The position numbers were made by a program, and so were the translations under genes. A DNA stretch of 64,000 nucleotides, taken from contig CAVQVO010000002.1 in NCBI GenBank assembly GCA_963717115.1, positions 705,660 to 769,659 on the forward strand, given 5' to 3'. The stretch comes from JBBQUN01 sp963717115 (GTDB lineage: Bacteria; Actinomycetota; Acidimicrobiia; Acidimicrobiales; SZUA-35). A model generated the notes under the pieces. The model was not told the DNA's origin and ran no database searches. It was given only the letters and a program-made list of their open reading frames with translations. This document shows positions 34,616 to 43,912 of the stretch, one piece after another (positions within the stretch are counted from its first letter, which is position 1; every line of letters begins with the position of its first letter).

Positions 34616-37146
34616 GTGGGCGTTGAACGGGTCGGCCTCCACAACCGCTGTTTGGCCCATTCGGTCACGGCCACGTAACCGACGATCAGGGCCGCGAGTG
34701 CGCCGAGCATCCCGATCGAGGGCTGCGACAGACCGAGGTCGGCGGCGAGCGCCGTGAATGGCAGACCGACCGTCACCACTGCGACCAGGCCCGAGGTGAC
34801 CAGGAGGGTCGTGCCGGGTCGGCTCCGCCACGCCGGTCGCCGGGTTCGCAGTACGAGCATCACGGCGAGTTCGGTCGCCGTCGACTCGATGAACCACCCC
34901 GTTCGGAACAGGTCGGCCCCGGCTCCGAAACCGAGTCGGAGGATCAGGAACGTCCCGATGTCGAACACCGAACTGATCAGCCCGAACACGATCATGAACC
35001 GTCTCAGGGCCCGGTTGTCCCAGCCGTGGGGCTCGACCACGGCCTCGGGATCCACCCGATCGCCGGCGATGGTGACACCCGGGATGTCCGACAGGAAGTT
35101 CAGCAACAGGATCTGTCGCGGAAGCAGAGGCAGGAACGGCAGGAAGGCGGTCGCGGCCGCCATCGAGATCATGTTGCCGAAGTTGGCCGAGATCGTGACC
35201 TGCACGTACTTGAGGGTGTTGGCCAGGACCTGACGGCCCTCACGAATCCCTTCGGCCAGGACGGCCAGGTCCTTGTCGAGCAGGACCACGGCCGCCGAGT
35301 ACTTGGCGACGTCGACGGCACGGTCGACCGAGATGCCCACATCGGCTCCGAGGAGCGACGGCGCGTCGTTGATGCCATCGCCGAGGTAGCCCACGGTGTG
35401 GCCGGAACGCCGGAGCGAGGCGACGATCGCCTCCTTGTCGAGCGGTTCGATCTCGGCGAACACACTCGTGGCGGCGATCCGCTCGTCACGGCCGGCCGGA
35501 TCGAGAGCGGCGAGATCGGCCCCGGTGAGGACCTGCGACGCATCGAGACCCACGGCCGTTGCGGCGTGGATCGCCGCAAAACGGTTGTCCCCGGTGATCA
35601 ACTTGGTCACGACACCGAGCGAGGCGAGTTCGGCGATGGCAGCGACGGCGTCGGCCTTGGGTGGGTCCGAGAAGCAGAGGAGGCCGGCGAACTCGAGACC
35701 GGACTCGTCCTCGGGGTCGAGGGTGGTCCGTTCGAACCCGTCGAAGGACCTCGTCGCCAGCCCGAGTACTCGGTACCCATCGGCCGAGAGCTCCTCGAAA
35801 CGCCGACGCACCGAGCCCTGCGCGTCGGCGGACATCGCGCATCGAGACAGGACCGATTCGAGGGCCCCTTTGGTGATGAGGAGGGGCGCGCCGCCATCGA
35901 GCACGAGCAGGGTGAGGAGCCGTCGACCGAAGTCGTACGGGATCTCGTCGAGCACCGGAACCGGCCGGTCGTCGGGTCCGCCGCTCGAGGCGATGGCCTG
36001 GTCGATCGGATTCGGGAAGCTGCGTTGACCGGTGGCGTTGATCCAGGCCAATCGACGAACCGCGTCCGACGGGTTCCCCTCCGGATCGAGGGCCGCGTCG
36101 AGCGTGACCGTGCCGTTGGTGAGCGTGCCGGTCTTGTCGGTGCACAGCACATCGATCGCACCGATGTCCTCGATGGCGTCGAGTCGCTTGACGATGACCT
36201 GCCGGCGGGCCATCCGGCGGGCCCCGTGGGCCAGGGTCACCGTGACGATCGTGGGAAGCAACTGCGGCGTGAGACCCACGGCGAGGGCCAGCGAGAACAG
36301 CAGGGCCTGGACGACGGATCGGCCAAGGACCACGTTGACCACGAACACGGCGGCGACGAGCAACCCGGCCGTGCGCATGATCAGGAGACCGAAGCGACGC
36401 AGTCCGAGCTCGAAGGCCGTCGGGACGTGGTCCTCGGCCAGCCGGGTGCGGATGCGGCCGAACTCGGTGTCGCCGCCGACGCAGACCACGAGCGCGCGGC
36501 CCGATCCCGACACGATGTGGGTTCCGCTCCACAGGCTGTTCGATCGTTTGGCCAGGACCGTGCCGGCATCGAGAACGCCCGGCCGCTTCTCGACCGGAAA
36601 GCTCTCTCCGGTCAGCGCCGATTCGTCGACGAGCAAGGAATCGGCGTCGAGCACCCGGGCATCACCGGCGATCACGTCGCCGGCCCGGAGGATCAGGAGA
36701 TCCCCGACCACCACGTCGTCGAGCGTGACCTCCACCTCGGCGCCGCTGCGTCGGACGTCGGCGTGGACTCGCACCGATGCCAGCAGCTCTTCGACGGCGC
36801 GGACCGCTCCCCGCTCCTGGACGAAGCCCAGCGACGCACTGGCAGCGGTGATGGCCAGGATGATCCCACCGTCGATCAGATCACCGAGACCCATCGAGAG
36901 CGCCGTGGCGGCCAGCAGCAGCAAGACGATCGGTGAGTCCAGCTGACGCAGCATCAGCCGCCAACCCGGCATTCGAGTCGGCGCATGGAAGGACGAGTTC
37001 GCTGCCGATCGGCGAGCCGCCTCGTCGCGGTCCAGACCGTCGGGGCCCGAGGTGACCCGATCGAACAACGAGGCCTCCGGTGCCGTCCAGAACGGATCCG
37101 GGACGGCCCCCGAACCCGATGCCACGTCGTTCTCGGTGTGCGGCAT
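34573..37146 (-). CDS. mgtA: P3B-type magnesium-transporting ATPase (MgtA/MgtB family)
   Basis: Pump of 857 residues for Mg2+ uptake. Key features are LTGESFPVEK, M4 with AVGLTPQLLPTIVTVTLAHGARRMA (VGLTPxxLP is diagnostic of MgtA-type rather than Ca2+ pumps), CTDKTGTLT with Asp337, and GYLGDGINDAPSLLGADVGISVD. Six C-terminal helices run from about residue 640. The ATG at 37146 is chosen because MgtA similarity begins after it. Low-complexity residues upstream are non-coding in style. The 3' end overlaps the glutamate-synthase-like gene by 43 bp. A GGGCCGACGGTCCC palindrome sits 21-34 bp upstream. Confidence 0.93.
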   Translation of the reverse strand: MPHTENDVASGSGAVPDPFWTAPEASLFDRVTSGPDGLDRDEAARRSAANSSFHAPTRMPGWRLMLRQLDSPIVLLLLAATALSMGLGDLIDGGIILAITAASASLGFVQERGAVRAVEELLASVRVHADVRRSGAEVEVTLDDVVVGDLLILRAGDVIAGDARVLDADSLLVDESALTGESFPVEKRPGVLDAGTVLAKRSNSLWSGTHIVSGSGRALVVCVGGDTEFGRIRTRLAEDHVPTAFELGLRRFGLLIMRTAGLLVAAVFVVNVVLGRSVVQALLFSLALAVGLTPQLLPTIVTVTLAHGARRMARRQVIVKRLDAIEDIGAIDVLCTDKTGTLTNGTVTLDAALDPEGNPSDAVRRLAWINATGQRSFPNPIDQAIASSGGPDDRPVPVLDEIPYDFGRRLLTLLVLDGGAPLLITKGALESVLSRCAMSADAQGSVRRRFEELSADGYRVLGLATRSFDGFERTTLDPEDESGLEFAGLLCFSDPPKADAVAAIAELASLGVVTKLITGDNRFAAIHAATAVGLDASQVLTGADLAALDPAGRDERIAATSVFAEIEPLDKEAIVASLRRSGHTVGYLGDGINDAPSLLGADVGISVDRAVDVAKYSAAVVLLDKDLAVLAEGIREGRQVLANTLKYVQVTISANFGNMISMAAATAFLPFLPLLPRQILLLNFLSDIPGVTIAGDRVDPEAVVEPHGWDNRALRRFMIVFGLISSVFDIGTFLILRLGFGAGADLFRTGWFIESTATELAVMLVLRTRRPAWRSRPGTTLLVTSGLVAVVTVGLPFTALAADLGLSQPSIGMLGALAALIVGYVAVTEWAKQRLWRPTRSTPTQAVTVDGTPQSGR

Positions 37147-37166
37147 CCCGGTGTGCCTCCCGTGTC

Positions 37167-37180
37167 GGGCCGACGGTCCC
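37167..37180. promoter_or_regulatory. DosR-box-like palindrome between mgtA and ndh
   Basis: GGGCCGACGGTCCC lies in the 151-bp region shared by divergent mgtA and the NADH dehydrogenase gene. Its minus-strand form GGGACCGTCGGCCC is the best match in the window to a GGGAC...GTCCC-type box. Confidence 0.5.
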
Positions 37181-37297
37181 AGGCTGCTCGACACCGTCGT
37201 GCGTCGGGCAGAGGACAACGTCCCCTCGTGCGGGTCTCCCCGATCCTCGCCAAGATGGTGACCGATCCGGCGTCCCGGGTCGGTCGAGGAGGCAGGC

Positions 37298-38587
37298 ATG
37301 ACGGTTCCGCACGTCGTCGTCATCGGAGGGGGCTTCGGGGGGCTGGCGGCCGCACGCGGCCTGGCCGGGGACCCGGTCCGGATCACGCTCCTCGACCGGC
37401 GCAATCACCACCTCTTCCAGCCCCTGCTCTACCAGGTCGCCACCGCCGGGCTGAACCCCTCCGACATCGCCCATCCGATTCGATCGCTGCTCGCCGACCA
37501 GGCGAACGCCACCGTGCTGCTCGCCGAGGTCGTCGGCATCGACCCGGCCGAGCGTCGGGTCGTCGTCGACGACGGGACGGCCATCGGGTTCGACTACCTG
37601 GTGCTCGCCGTCGGCACGACCCATTCGTACTTCGGTCACCCCGAGTGGGAGCGTTTCGCGCCGGGCCTGAAGACCGTCGAGGACGCCCTGGAATTGCGGC
37701 GCCGAATCCTCGTCGCCTTCGAGCGCGCCGAGCGATCCGACGATCCCGTCGAGCGGCGCCGGAACCTGACCTTCGTCGTCGTCGGCGCCGGACCGACCGG
37801 GGTCGAGATCGCCGGGGCCATCGCCGAGATCGCCTTCCGGACGCTGACCGACGAGTTCCGGTCGATCGATCCGTCGGCGGCCGAGATCATCCTGCTCGAG
37901 GGGACCGACCGGGTCTTGCGGAGCTACCCGGATTCACTCTCGAAGAAGGCCGAACGACAACTCCGAGATCTCGGGGTCGATGTCCGGCTCGGCGTGACGG
38001 TGACCGGCATCGACGACCGGGTGGTGACGACCGACCACGGACCGATCGCCGCCCGCACCGCGATCTGGTGTGCCGGCAACCAGGCGTCGCCGCTCGCCGC
38101 CATGCTCGGCGGACCGACCGACCGGGCCGGTCGGGCCGAGGTCGGTCCCGACCTCTCGATCCCGGGGTGTCCGCGCCTGTTCGCGATCGGCGACGTCGCC
38201 CACACGATCTCCGACGGCGAAGCGGTCCCGGGGGTCGCGCAGGGCGCGATCCAGGGAGGCGCGCACGTCGCCCGAGCCATTCGGGCCGATCTCGATCGAT
38301 CGGCCCGCCCCCGGTTCCGCTATCGCAACAAGGGCGAGTTGGCGACGATCGGGCGTTCCTCGGCGGTCGGCGTCATCGGTCGCCTTCGCCTCTCGGGCTG
38401 GATCGCCTGGATGGCGTGGTGGTCGGTGCACATCTTCTTCCTCATCGATTTCCGCCACCGCCTGTCGGTCATGTTCAGCTGGGCGTGGAGCTACGTGACG
38501 TTCCGACGGGAGGCCCGCTTGATCACGACGCCGTGGCAGCCCACGGCGTCGACCGATGTCGACGAGGATCGGGAACTCGATCCCTGA
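37298..38587 (+). CDS. ndh: Type II NADH dehydrogenase (NDH-2 family)
   Basis: Peripheral membrane flavoprotein that passes electrons from NADH to quinone without proton pumping. The 429 residues have the FAD site VVVIGGGFGGLAAARGL at the N-terminus, NHHLFQPLLYQVATAGL (the quinone-side motif), the NADH-binding FVVVGAGPTGVEIAGAIAE, and LFAIGDVAHT. A C-terminal hydrophobic/amphipathic segment (WIAWMAWWSVHIFFLIDF) anchors it to the membrane. AGGAGG precedes the ATG. It is divergent from mgtA, with a shared palindromic element. NDH-2 is favoured under low-energy or hypoxic conditions in other actinobacteria. Confidence 0.93.
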   Translation: MTVPHVVVIGGGFGGLAAARGLAGDPVRITLLDRRNHHLFQPLLYQVATAGLNPSDIAHPIRSLLADQANATVLLAEVVGIDPAERRVVVDDGTAIGFDYLVLAVGTTHSYFGHPEWERFAPGLKTVEDALELRRRILVAFERAERSDDPVERRRNLTFVVVGAGPTGVEIAGAIAEIAFRTLTDEFRSIDPSAAEIILLEGTDRVLRSYPDSLSKKAERQLRDLGVDVRLGVTVTGIDDRVVTTDHGPIAARTAIWCAGNQASPLAAMLGGPTDRAGRAEVGPDLSIPGCPRLFAIGDVAHTISDGEAVPGVAQGAIQGGAHVARAIRADLDRSARPRFRYRNKGELATIGRSSAVGVIGRLRLSGWIAWMAWWSVHIFFLIDFRHRLSVMFSWAWSYVTFRREARLITTPWQPTASTDVDEDRELDP

Positions 38588-38603
38588 CCCGGTCGAGGGG
38601 CCA

Positions 38604-39509
38604 TCACCGGGATTCGGGAACGAAGACCTGCAACGCCAAGCGGTCCTTGGCGACCACGAAGGATCCGTTCCCGACGAAGACCTCACCGTCGGCGGCCAGC
38701 TCGGTCTGCTCGAGCCGGGTCTCCACATCGATCCAGTTCACGAGGCGCCGGGTGTACACGTCCGACCGGGCCAGACGGCCGGAGACCAGCGCTCCGATCA
38801 GCCGGGCCCGGGCGAAGCGCTTGCTCCCATCGACGACACGCAGGTCGAGGAGACCGTCGTCGAGACGCGGCCGCCCGGCGGGAACGAAACCGGCGGGCTC
38901 GTAGTCACCATTGCCGATGAAGACCATCCACACCTTGGTCGGTCGCCCGTCGATCCGGGCATCGAACGGTTCCCCCTCGGCCAGGACCTTCAGGAGCGCA
39001 ACGACCGTCGCCGGCCACTTCCCCAGCCGATCCTCCTTGGCCTCGCGGTGCTGCACGAACCGGGCGTAGGAACCGAAGCTCGCCGTGTTCAGGAAGAGAC
39101 GCCCGTCGATGCTCCCGGTGTCGATCGCCACCACCCGCCCGCCTGCGACCGCAGCAATGGCCTCCTCGATCGACCCGATCCCGAGATCGCGGGCGAAATG
39201 GTTGAGCGTGCCGCCCGGGAACACGGCGAGCGGGATCCCGGCTCCGATGGCCGCTGCTGCCGCCGAGCCGACCGTTCCGTCGCCGCCGAGCACGCCGAGG
39301 GCCGTCGAACGGCGAGCAGCCGAATCCATGGCATCGACGAGCTGATCGGGCTGTTCGACCCGCACGATCTCGGCGTCGGGCAGCGCGGTCGAGAGCTCTG
39401 CGAGATCCTCCCCATGGGAATCCGGACCCGATGCCGCGTTGACCACGACACAGAGGCCCCTGCCCGTCGACGACGGACGGGTCGCCGCCAGCTTGCCGAT
39501 TCCGTTCAT
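38604..39509 (-). CDS. Diacylglycerol kinase-family lipid kinase
   Basis: A 301-residue cytosolic or peripheral lipid kinase. LCVVVNAASGPDS (nucleotide strand), LGVLGGDGTVGSAAAAAI with the GGDGT signature and PLAVFPGGTLNHFARDLGI define the DAGK/sphingosine-kinase fold. A C-terminal beta domain (about 145-300) includes TELAADGEVF, a D-G-E motif that binds metal. The substrate is probably a diacylglycerol-like or isoprenoid lipid. It converges with ndh (16 bp apart). A second member of the family is at 42947. Confidence 0.9.
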   Translation of the reverse strand: MNGIGKLAATRPSSTGRGLCVVVNAASGPDSHGEDLAELSTALPDAEIVRVEQPDQLVDAMDSAARRSTALGVLGGDGTVGSAAAAAIGAGIPLAVFPGGTLNHFARDLGIGSIEEAIAAVAGGRVVAIDTGSIDGRLFLNTASFGSYARFVQHREAKEDRLGKWPATVVALLKVLAEGEPFDARIDGRPTKVWMVFIGNGDYEPAGFVPAGRPRLDDGLLDLRVVDGSKRFARARLIGALVSGRLARSDVYTRRLVNWIDVETRLEQTELAADGEVFVGNGSFVVAKDRLALQVFVPESR

Positions 39510-39612
39510 GGCCGAACTCGCATCGCAGCGTCCTACCGCCGGCGGTTCGTCTCAAACCGAGCGATGATCCTCGGCCGCTCCGAATCCGGGTGGATCGGCG
39601 GCGGTGGGCATC

Positions 39613-40212
39613 TCAGCGGTCGGTGTGCTCGAGCCAGCGCATCCCCGAGAGGCACTGGTAGGCGACGGCGAAGTATCGACGGGGCCGGCGGTAGCGCGAC
39701 CGCAGGACCAGGTCCACCCGTGCGTAACGGCGGTTGAAGGGTTGGCAGACGAGTTCGACGGACAGCGGTGGTGCGGCATACGGCATCCGCAACACACCCA
39801 TCACACCTCGCGGCCAGTCGCCGACGGACCGATCCCGATCGTCGAGAGTTCGGATCTCCTCACCGAGTCGGAGTCCGTCGCCACGGTGCCCGACCACGCC
39901 GTCGAGGAACCGCTCGGGATCGCAGTCGAACAGGCGGACGAGCCGGCTGTCGTGCCCGGGCCACGAGTGGCTCCCGTTGCCCACCATCGGGCCGGGCCGC
40001 ATCGTTGCGCTGCGAACCCCGTAACCCTGCGGCGTGGCGGAGCGAACCATCGAGTCGATCTCGACCGGCGGGAGCCAGCAGGGTCGAGGCGGTTCACTGC
40101 TCGCGGGCTCGTCGATGAAGAACGACTCCCCGTCGCCGTAGGAGAAGCACCGATTGGGCGTCGTGTCGGTCGGGCCGGGATCGACCTCGACGATTCGGTG
40201 CCGAGTGCGCAT
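39613..40212 (-). CDS. Hypothetical protein, function unknown
   Basis: About 199 residues. It opens MRTRHRIVEVDPGPTDTTPNRCFSYGDGESFFIDEP with a Pro-rich segment next. A hydrophilic mixed region follows, ending RVDLVLRSRYRRPRRYFAVAYQCLSGMRWLEHTD. It has no signal peptide, membrane helix or recognised catalytic motif. GC3 bias is strong along its length. The ATG at 40212 is the most downstream start that keeps the conserved-looking N-terminus, but the ribosome site is weak. It is followed by the lipid kinase gene on the same strand (103 bp), and is divergent from the PhoD-like gene. Confidence 0.6.
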   Translation of the reverse strand: MRTRHRIVEVDPGPTDTTPNRCFSYGDGESFFIDEPASSEPPRPCWLPPVEIDSMVRSATPQGYGVRSATMRPGPMVGNGSHSWPGHDSRLVRLFDCDPERFLDGVVGHRGDGLRLGEEIRTLDDRDRSVGDWPRGVMGVLRMPYAAPPLSVELVCQPFNRRYARVDLVLRSRYRRPRRYFAVAYQCLSGMRWLEHTDR

Positions 40213-40319
40213 GCGACCAGTCAAACACCACACCGAGCCGAGCGCCGGGTCGTCCAGGAAAATGAGACCGCGTCGTCCCCGATGGGACGGTCCGAGGAAC
40301 TGTGCTTCACTGGCCGCCG

Positions 40320-41987
40320 ATGACATCCGACGACGGCGACACCGAGGGCACCTCCGATCGGACGCCGCTCGTCCTCGGCCCCATGCTGCGCCATGTCGGT
40401 CGGGATTCGGCGACGATCTGGCTGGAGACGGCACGACCCGGTGTGATCGAGATCCTCGGCCACCGCACCACGACCTTCTCGGTGCGGGGGAAGCACTTCG
40501 CCCTGGTCGTCATCGAAGGCCTCGAACCGGATTCGATGACTCGGTACGACGTCCGGTTCGACGGCGAGATCGTCTGGCCGCTCCCCGAGTCCGAACTCCC
40601 GCCGAGTGTCATCCGGACCCTCGGCCATGGTCGGGTCGACCTGCTGGTCGGATCGTGCCGGGCGGCAGCCCCCCACGAGGAGCCGTACACCCTCGAACTC
40701 GCCGCCGACGAGCGCGGCCGAGGCGTCGACGCCCTGTGGGCCCATGCGCACCGGATGATCGGCGATCCCCCCGAGTCCTGGCCCGTCGCCCTGCTGCTGG
40801 TCGGTGACCAGATCTACGCCGACGACTCCTCGCCGTCGACCCAGCAACGGATCGAGGACACCCGTGACCCGTCCGACGACCTCCCGGCCACGATCGTTGC
40901 CGACTTCGACGAGTACTGCTGGCTGTACCACGAGGCCTGGTCCCCGACCCTGGAGCGCTGGCTGTTCTCGGTGATGCCGACCCTCATGATCTTCGACGAC
41001 CACGACGTCATCGACGACTGGAACATCTCGGCCGCCTGGGTGGCCGAGATGCAGCAAGAGTCGTGGTGGGCCGCCCACGCCCTCGGCTCGACCATGTCGT
41101 ACTGGATCTATCAACATCTCGGCAATCAGTCGCCGGCCCAGATCCGGGAGGAGGGTCTGCTCGCCGAGCTGGTCGAGGCCGGCGACGGCACGGCACGGCT
41201 CGAATCCTGGGCCGAAGCGGTGCGGGCCGATCCGGCGGGATACCGGTTCAGCTACAGCCGCCACCTCGGTGAGGTGAAGGTCGTGGTGATCGACGGTCGT
41301 CATGGACGGGAACTCAGCGGTTCCCGACGGCGGATGGTGAACGCCGCCGAATGGGCCTGGGTGCAGGCCGAGAGCTCGGAGCCGGTTCGCCATCTGGTCG
41401 TCGCCACGACCCTGCCGGTCTTCATCCCGGCCGGGCTGCACGATCTCCAGGTGTGGAACGAACGGGTCTGCGACGGGGCCTGGGGACGGTTCGCGCTCCG
41501 CTTCGGTGAGCGGGTCCGCCGGGCCCTGGATCTCGAGGACTGGTCGGCGTTCGAGGACTCCTACGCCGAGTTCGTGGATCTCGTCGGTTCCGTGGCCCGC
41601 GGCCCGAACGCGCCCGAGACGGTGGTCGTGGCGTCGGGTGACATCCACTTCAGCTACGTGGCCCGGGTCGCGCTGGGCACCGATCGTTGCCGCGTCTACC
41701 AGCTCGTGAGTTCGCCGATCCGCAACGCCTTGATCCCACCCGAACGGGGAGTGCTGCGCTTCACCCTCACCGGCGTCGGAAGCCGGATCGGCGCCGCCCT
41801 CCGACGCTTGACCCGGCGCTCGTCGACGGCCGTTCCCATCGACATGGTCGCCGGGCCCCACTTCGACAACAACATGGCGGTCGTCCGTTTCCGGCACGAC
41901 GGCGACGTCGAGGTCGTGATCGAACAGGCGACCAGCGACGACGACGGACCCCGCCTGGACGAGGTGTCGACGGTGCCCCTCTCGTAG
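40320..41987 (+). CDS. PhoD-like alkaline phosphatase/metallophosphoesterase
   Basis: A 555-residue protein of the PhoD family. An N-terminal beta domain (about 15-100) is followed by the metallophosphatase core: VDLLVGSCRAAAP, LLLVGDQIYADD, MIFDDHDVIDDWN and VVASGDIHFSYVARV. These supply the metal-ligating Asp, His and Asn residues. There is no Sec or Tat signal at the N-terminus, unlike classical secreted PhoD, so it may act in the cytoplasm, and its substrate is unknown. The ATG lies 36 bp after a GGGACGGTCC stretch (40284-40293). Confidence 0.88.
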   Translation: MTSDDGDTEGTSDRTPLVLGPMLRHVGRDSATIWLETARPGVIEILGHRTTTFSVRGKHFALVVIEGLEPDSMTRYDVRFDGEIVWPLPESELPPSVIRTLGHGRVDLLVGSCRAAAPHEEPYTLELAADERGRGVDALWAHAHRMIGDPPESWPVALLLVGDQIYADDSSPSTQQRIEDTRDPSDDLPATIVADFDEYCWLYHEAWSPTLERWLFSVMPTLMIFDDHDVIDDWNISAAWVAEMQQESWWAAHALGSTMSYWIYQHLGNQSPAQIREEGLLAELVEAGDGTARLESWAEAVRADPAGYRFSYSRHLGEVKVVVIDGRHGRELSGSRRRMVNAAEWAWVQAESSEPVRHLVVATTLPVFIPAGLHDLQVWNERVCDGAWGRFALRFGERVRRALDLEDWSAFEDSYAEFVDLVGSVARGPNAPETVVVASGDIHFSYVARVALGTDRCRVYQLVSSPIRNALIPPERGVLRFTLTGVGSRIGAALRRLTRRSSTAVPIDMVAGPHFDNNMAVVRFRHDGDVEVVIEQATSDDDGPRLDEVSTVPLS

Positions 41988-42023
41988 CCGGCCGACGCCG
42001 TTTGGCGACCGTACGGCGCGGGT

Positions 42024-42947
42024 ATGGCGCCGCCCGTGAACGCGACCACGTTGGTGCTGGTGCTGGGGACGACGGCCCTCTTCATCATCGTCGCCATCTC
42101 GCTGTCGACCGGACCTCGATCGGCACTGCCGCCCGAGCACCTGGAGCACTGGCTCGTTCGCTGGCTCGGACGCCACGCCCGCGTCGGTCGGTTGGTCCGC
42201 TCGATCGATCGCCGGGTGTCGGGAGGAATCGCCGTCGTTGCGACCTTCCTCGTCGTGCTCGTCGGAGCCACGGGCGTCGGCTACCTCTTCGACAGCCTCG
42301 ACCGCGACCGCGGCTTCGCCCGCTGGGACGAGTCGGTTGCCGAATGGGGGGCCTCGGTGGCGTCGCCGGCCTCGACCGACGTGCTGAGCATCGCCACGTT
42401 CGCCGGGGCGAGTCTCGTGCTCGCCGCACTGATGACGGCGGTCGGAGCGTTCGACCGGTTTCGCCGAGGTTCGTGGGCGGGATCGGGCTTCCTGGCGCTG
42501 GTCGGTGTCGGGATCGTCGTCATCAACAACGGCCTGAAGCTGCTCGTCATGCGCGATCGGCCACTGGTCCCCCACCTCGTCGGGGCTTCGGGATCCTCGT
42601 TCCCGTCGGGACACTCCGCAGCTGCGGCGGCCTGCTGGGCCGCACTGGCGCTGGTCCTCGCCGACCACGTCCCGCGCCGGCGACGTGGCGTCCTGGCGGG
42701 CGTCGCGGTGGCCGTCACTGCGATCGTCGCAGCCAGCCGGGCCCTGCTCGGGGTGCACTGGCTCACCGACGTGATCGCCGGTGTCCTCGTCGGCTGGACC
42801 TGGTTCCTCCTCGTCGCCGTCGTGTTCGGCGGCCGGATCATCCGGCTCGGCGAACCCGCCGCAGCGAGCGGCCGTGTTCGCACCGCAGTCCGGCCCGGCC
42901 CCCGCACACGCGGGGAACCGGGGTCCACCCGCCAGGAGGTCCGGTGA
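42024..42947 (+). CDS. PAP2-family membrane phosphatase
   Basis: A 307-residue integral membrane protein with about six helices. The phosphatase signature is KLLVMRDRPLVPHL (C1), SSFPSGHSAAAAA (C2, catalytic His), and SRALLGVHWLTDVIAGVL (C3). These enzymes dephosphorylate phosphatidate, undecaprenyl diphosphate or related lipids on the outer face. A long N-terminal portion with two helices and a basic C-terminal tail (about 30 residues) are extra to the core. The stop overlaps the lipid-kinase ATG by one base (TGATG). Confidence 0.92.
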   Translation: MAPPVNATTLVLVLGTTALFIIVAISLSTGPRSALPPEHLEHWLVRWLGRHARVGRLVRSIDRRVSGGIAVVATFLVVLVGATGVGYLFDSLDRDRGFARWDESVAEWGASVASPASTDVLSIATFAGASLVLAALMTAVGAFDRFRRGSWAGSGFLALVGVGIVVINNGLKLLVMRDRPLVPHLVGASGSSFPSGHSAAAAACWAALALVLADHVPRRRRGVLAGVAVAVTAIVAASRALLGVHWLTDVIAGVLVGWTWFLLVAVVFGGRIIRLGEPAAASGRVRTAVRPGPRTRGEPGSTRQEVR

Positions 42948-43912
42948 TGAGCACGGTCGGTGTCGTGATCAACGAAGGCAAGGAACTCGGGGGAGGGCTC
43001 GAGGCGCTCCGAGCCGTGCTCGCCGGTCTGGGCCATGCCGATCCTCCCTGGTACGAGGTCCCCAAGAGCAAGCACGCCCCGGACAAGATCGCCAAACTGG
43101 TCGACAAGCACGGCGTCGACCGCCTGCTCGTCTGGGGCGGCGACGGTACGGTGCGCCGGAGCATCCACACCCTCCTGCGTCGCGACCTGGCGCACGTGGT
43201 GGTCGGGATCCTGCCCGCCGGCACGGGCAACCTCCTGGCCAAGAACCTCGGGATCCCGATCGACCTCGACGAGGCAGCGCGCATCGCCGTGACCGGCGAG
43301 CCGAGGCCGATCGACGTCGGGCTCGTCAACGGACAGCACTTCGCGGTGATGGCCGGCACGGGTTTCGACGCCATGATGATCCGCGACGCCGACGAGAACG
43401 ATCTCAAGGAGCGGTTCGGGCGGCTGGGCTACGTCATCGCCGGAGCCCGGAACACCGGGATCGATCCGGCCCGGTTCGAGGTCACGATCGACGGCCAACG
43501 GTGCTTCTTCGGTGAGGCGAGCGGAGTCGTCATCGCCAACGTCGGCACCATTCTCGGGGGGCTCGAAGCCTTCCCCGACGCCGACCCGACCGATGGACGA
43601 CTCGACGTCGGCGTGATCGAGGCCCGCACCAACACCGAGTGGGTGCGGCTCGTCGGCCGGGCCGCCCTCGGCCGTGCCGACCGGTCACCCCTGGCCCATC
43701 ACTTCACGGCCTCGACGATCGAGATCGTCCTCGATCGGAGCCTGCCCTGGGAGGTCGACGGCGGTGACCGGGAGCGCACCGACCGGTACGACGTGACCTG
43801 CCTCCCGGGAGCGATCCGGATCGCCCAGCCCTGGGCATCGGCCACCGACCCGGGCGCCGACCGCGACGAAACGGCCGAGCAGGGCCGAACGAGCAAGGAG
43901 CAATCATCATGA
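42947..43912 (+). CDS. Diacylglycerol kinase-family protein
   Basis: A 321-residue lipid kinase relative. VGVVINEGKELGGGL opens the nucleotide domain. LLVWGGDGTVRRSIHTLL has the GGDGT signature and VVGILPAGTGNLLAKNLGIP the nucleotide-binding loop. The C-terminal domain holds the GTGFDAMMIRDADEN loop and PWEVDGGD. GGAGG lies upstream, and the start overlaps the PAP2 stop while the end overlaps DUF1206 (ATGA). A kinase and a phosphatase for lipid substrates in one operon suggest a phosphatidate-type cycle or isoprenoid recycling. Confidence 0.92.
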   Translation: MSTVGVVINEGKELGGGLEALRAVLAGLGHADPPWYEVPKSKHAPDKIAKLVDKHGVDRLLVWGGDGTVRRSIHTLLRRDLAHVVVGILPAGTGNLLAKNLGIPIDLDEAARIAVTGEPRPIDVGLVNGQHFAVMAGTGFDAMMIRDADENDLKERFGRLGYVIAGARNTGIDPARFEVTIDGQRCFFGEASGVVIANVGTILGGLEAFPDADPTDGRLDVGVIEARTNTEWVRLVGRAALGRADRSPLAHHFTASTIEIVLDRSLPWEVDGGDRERTDRYDVTCLPGAIRIAQPWASATDPGADRDETAEQGRTSKEQSS

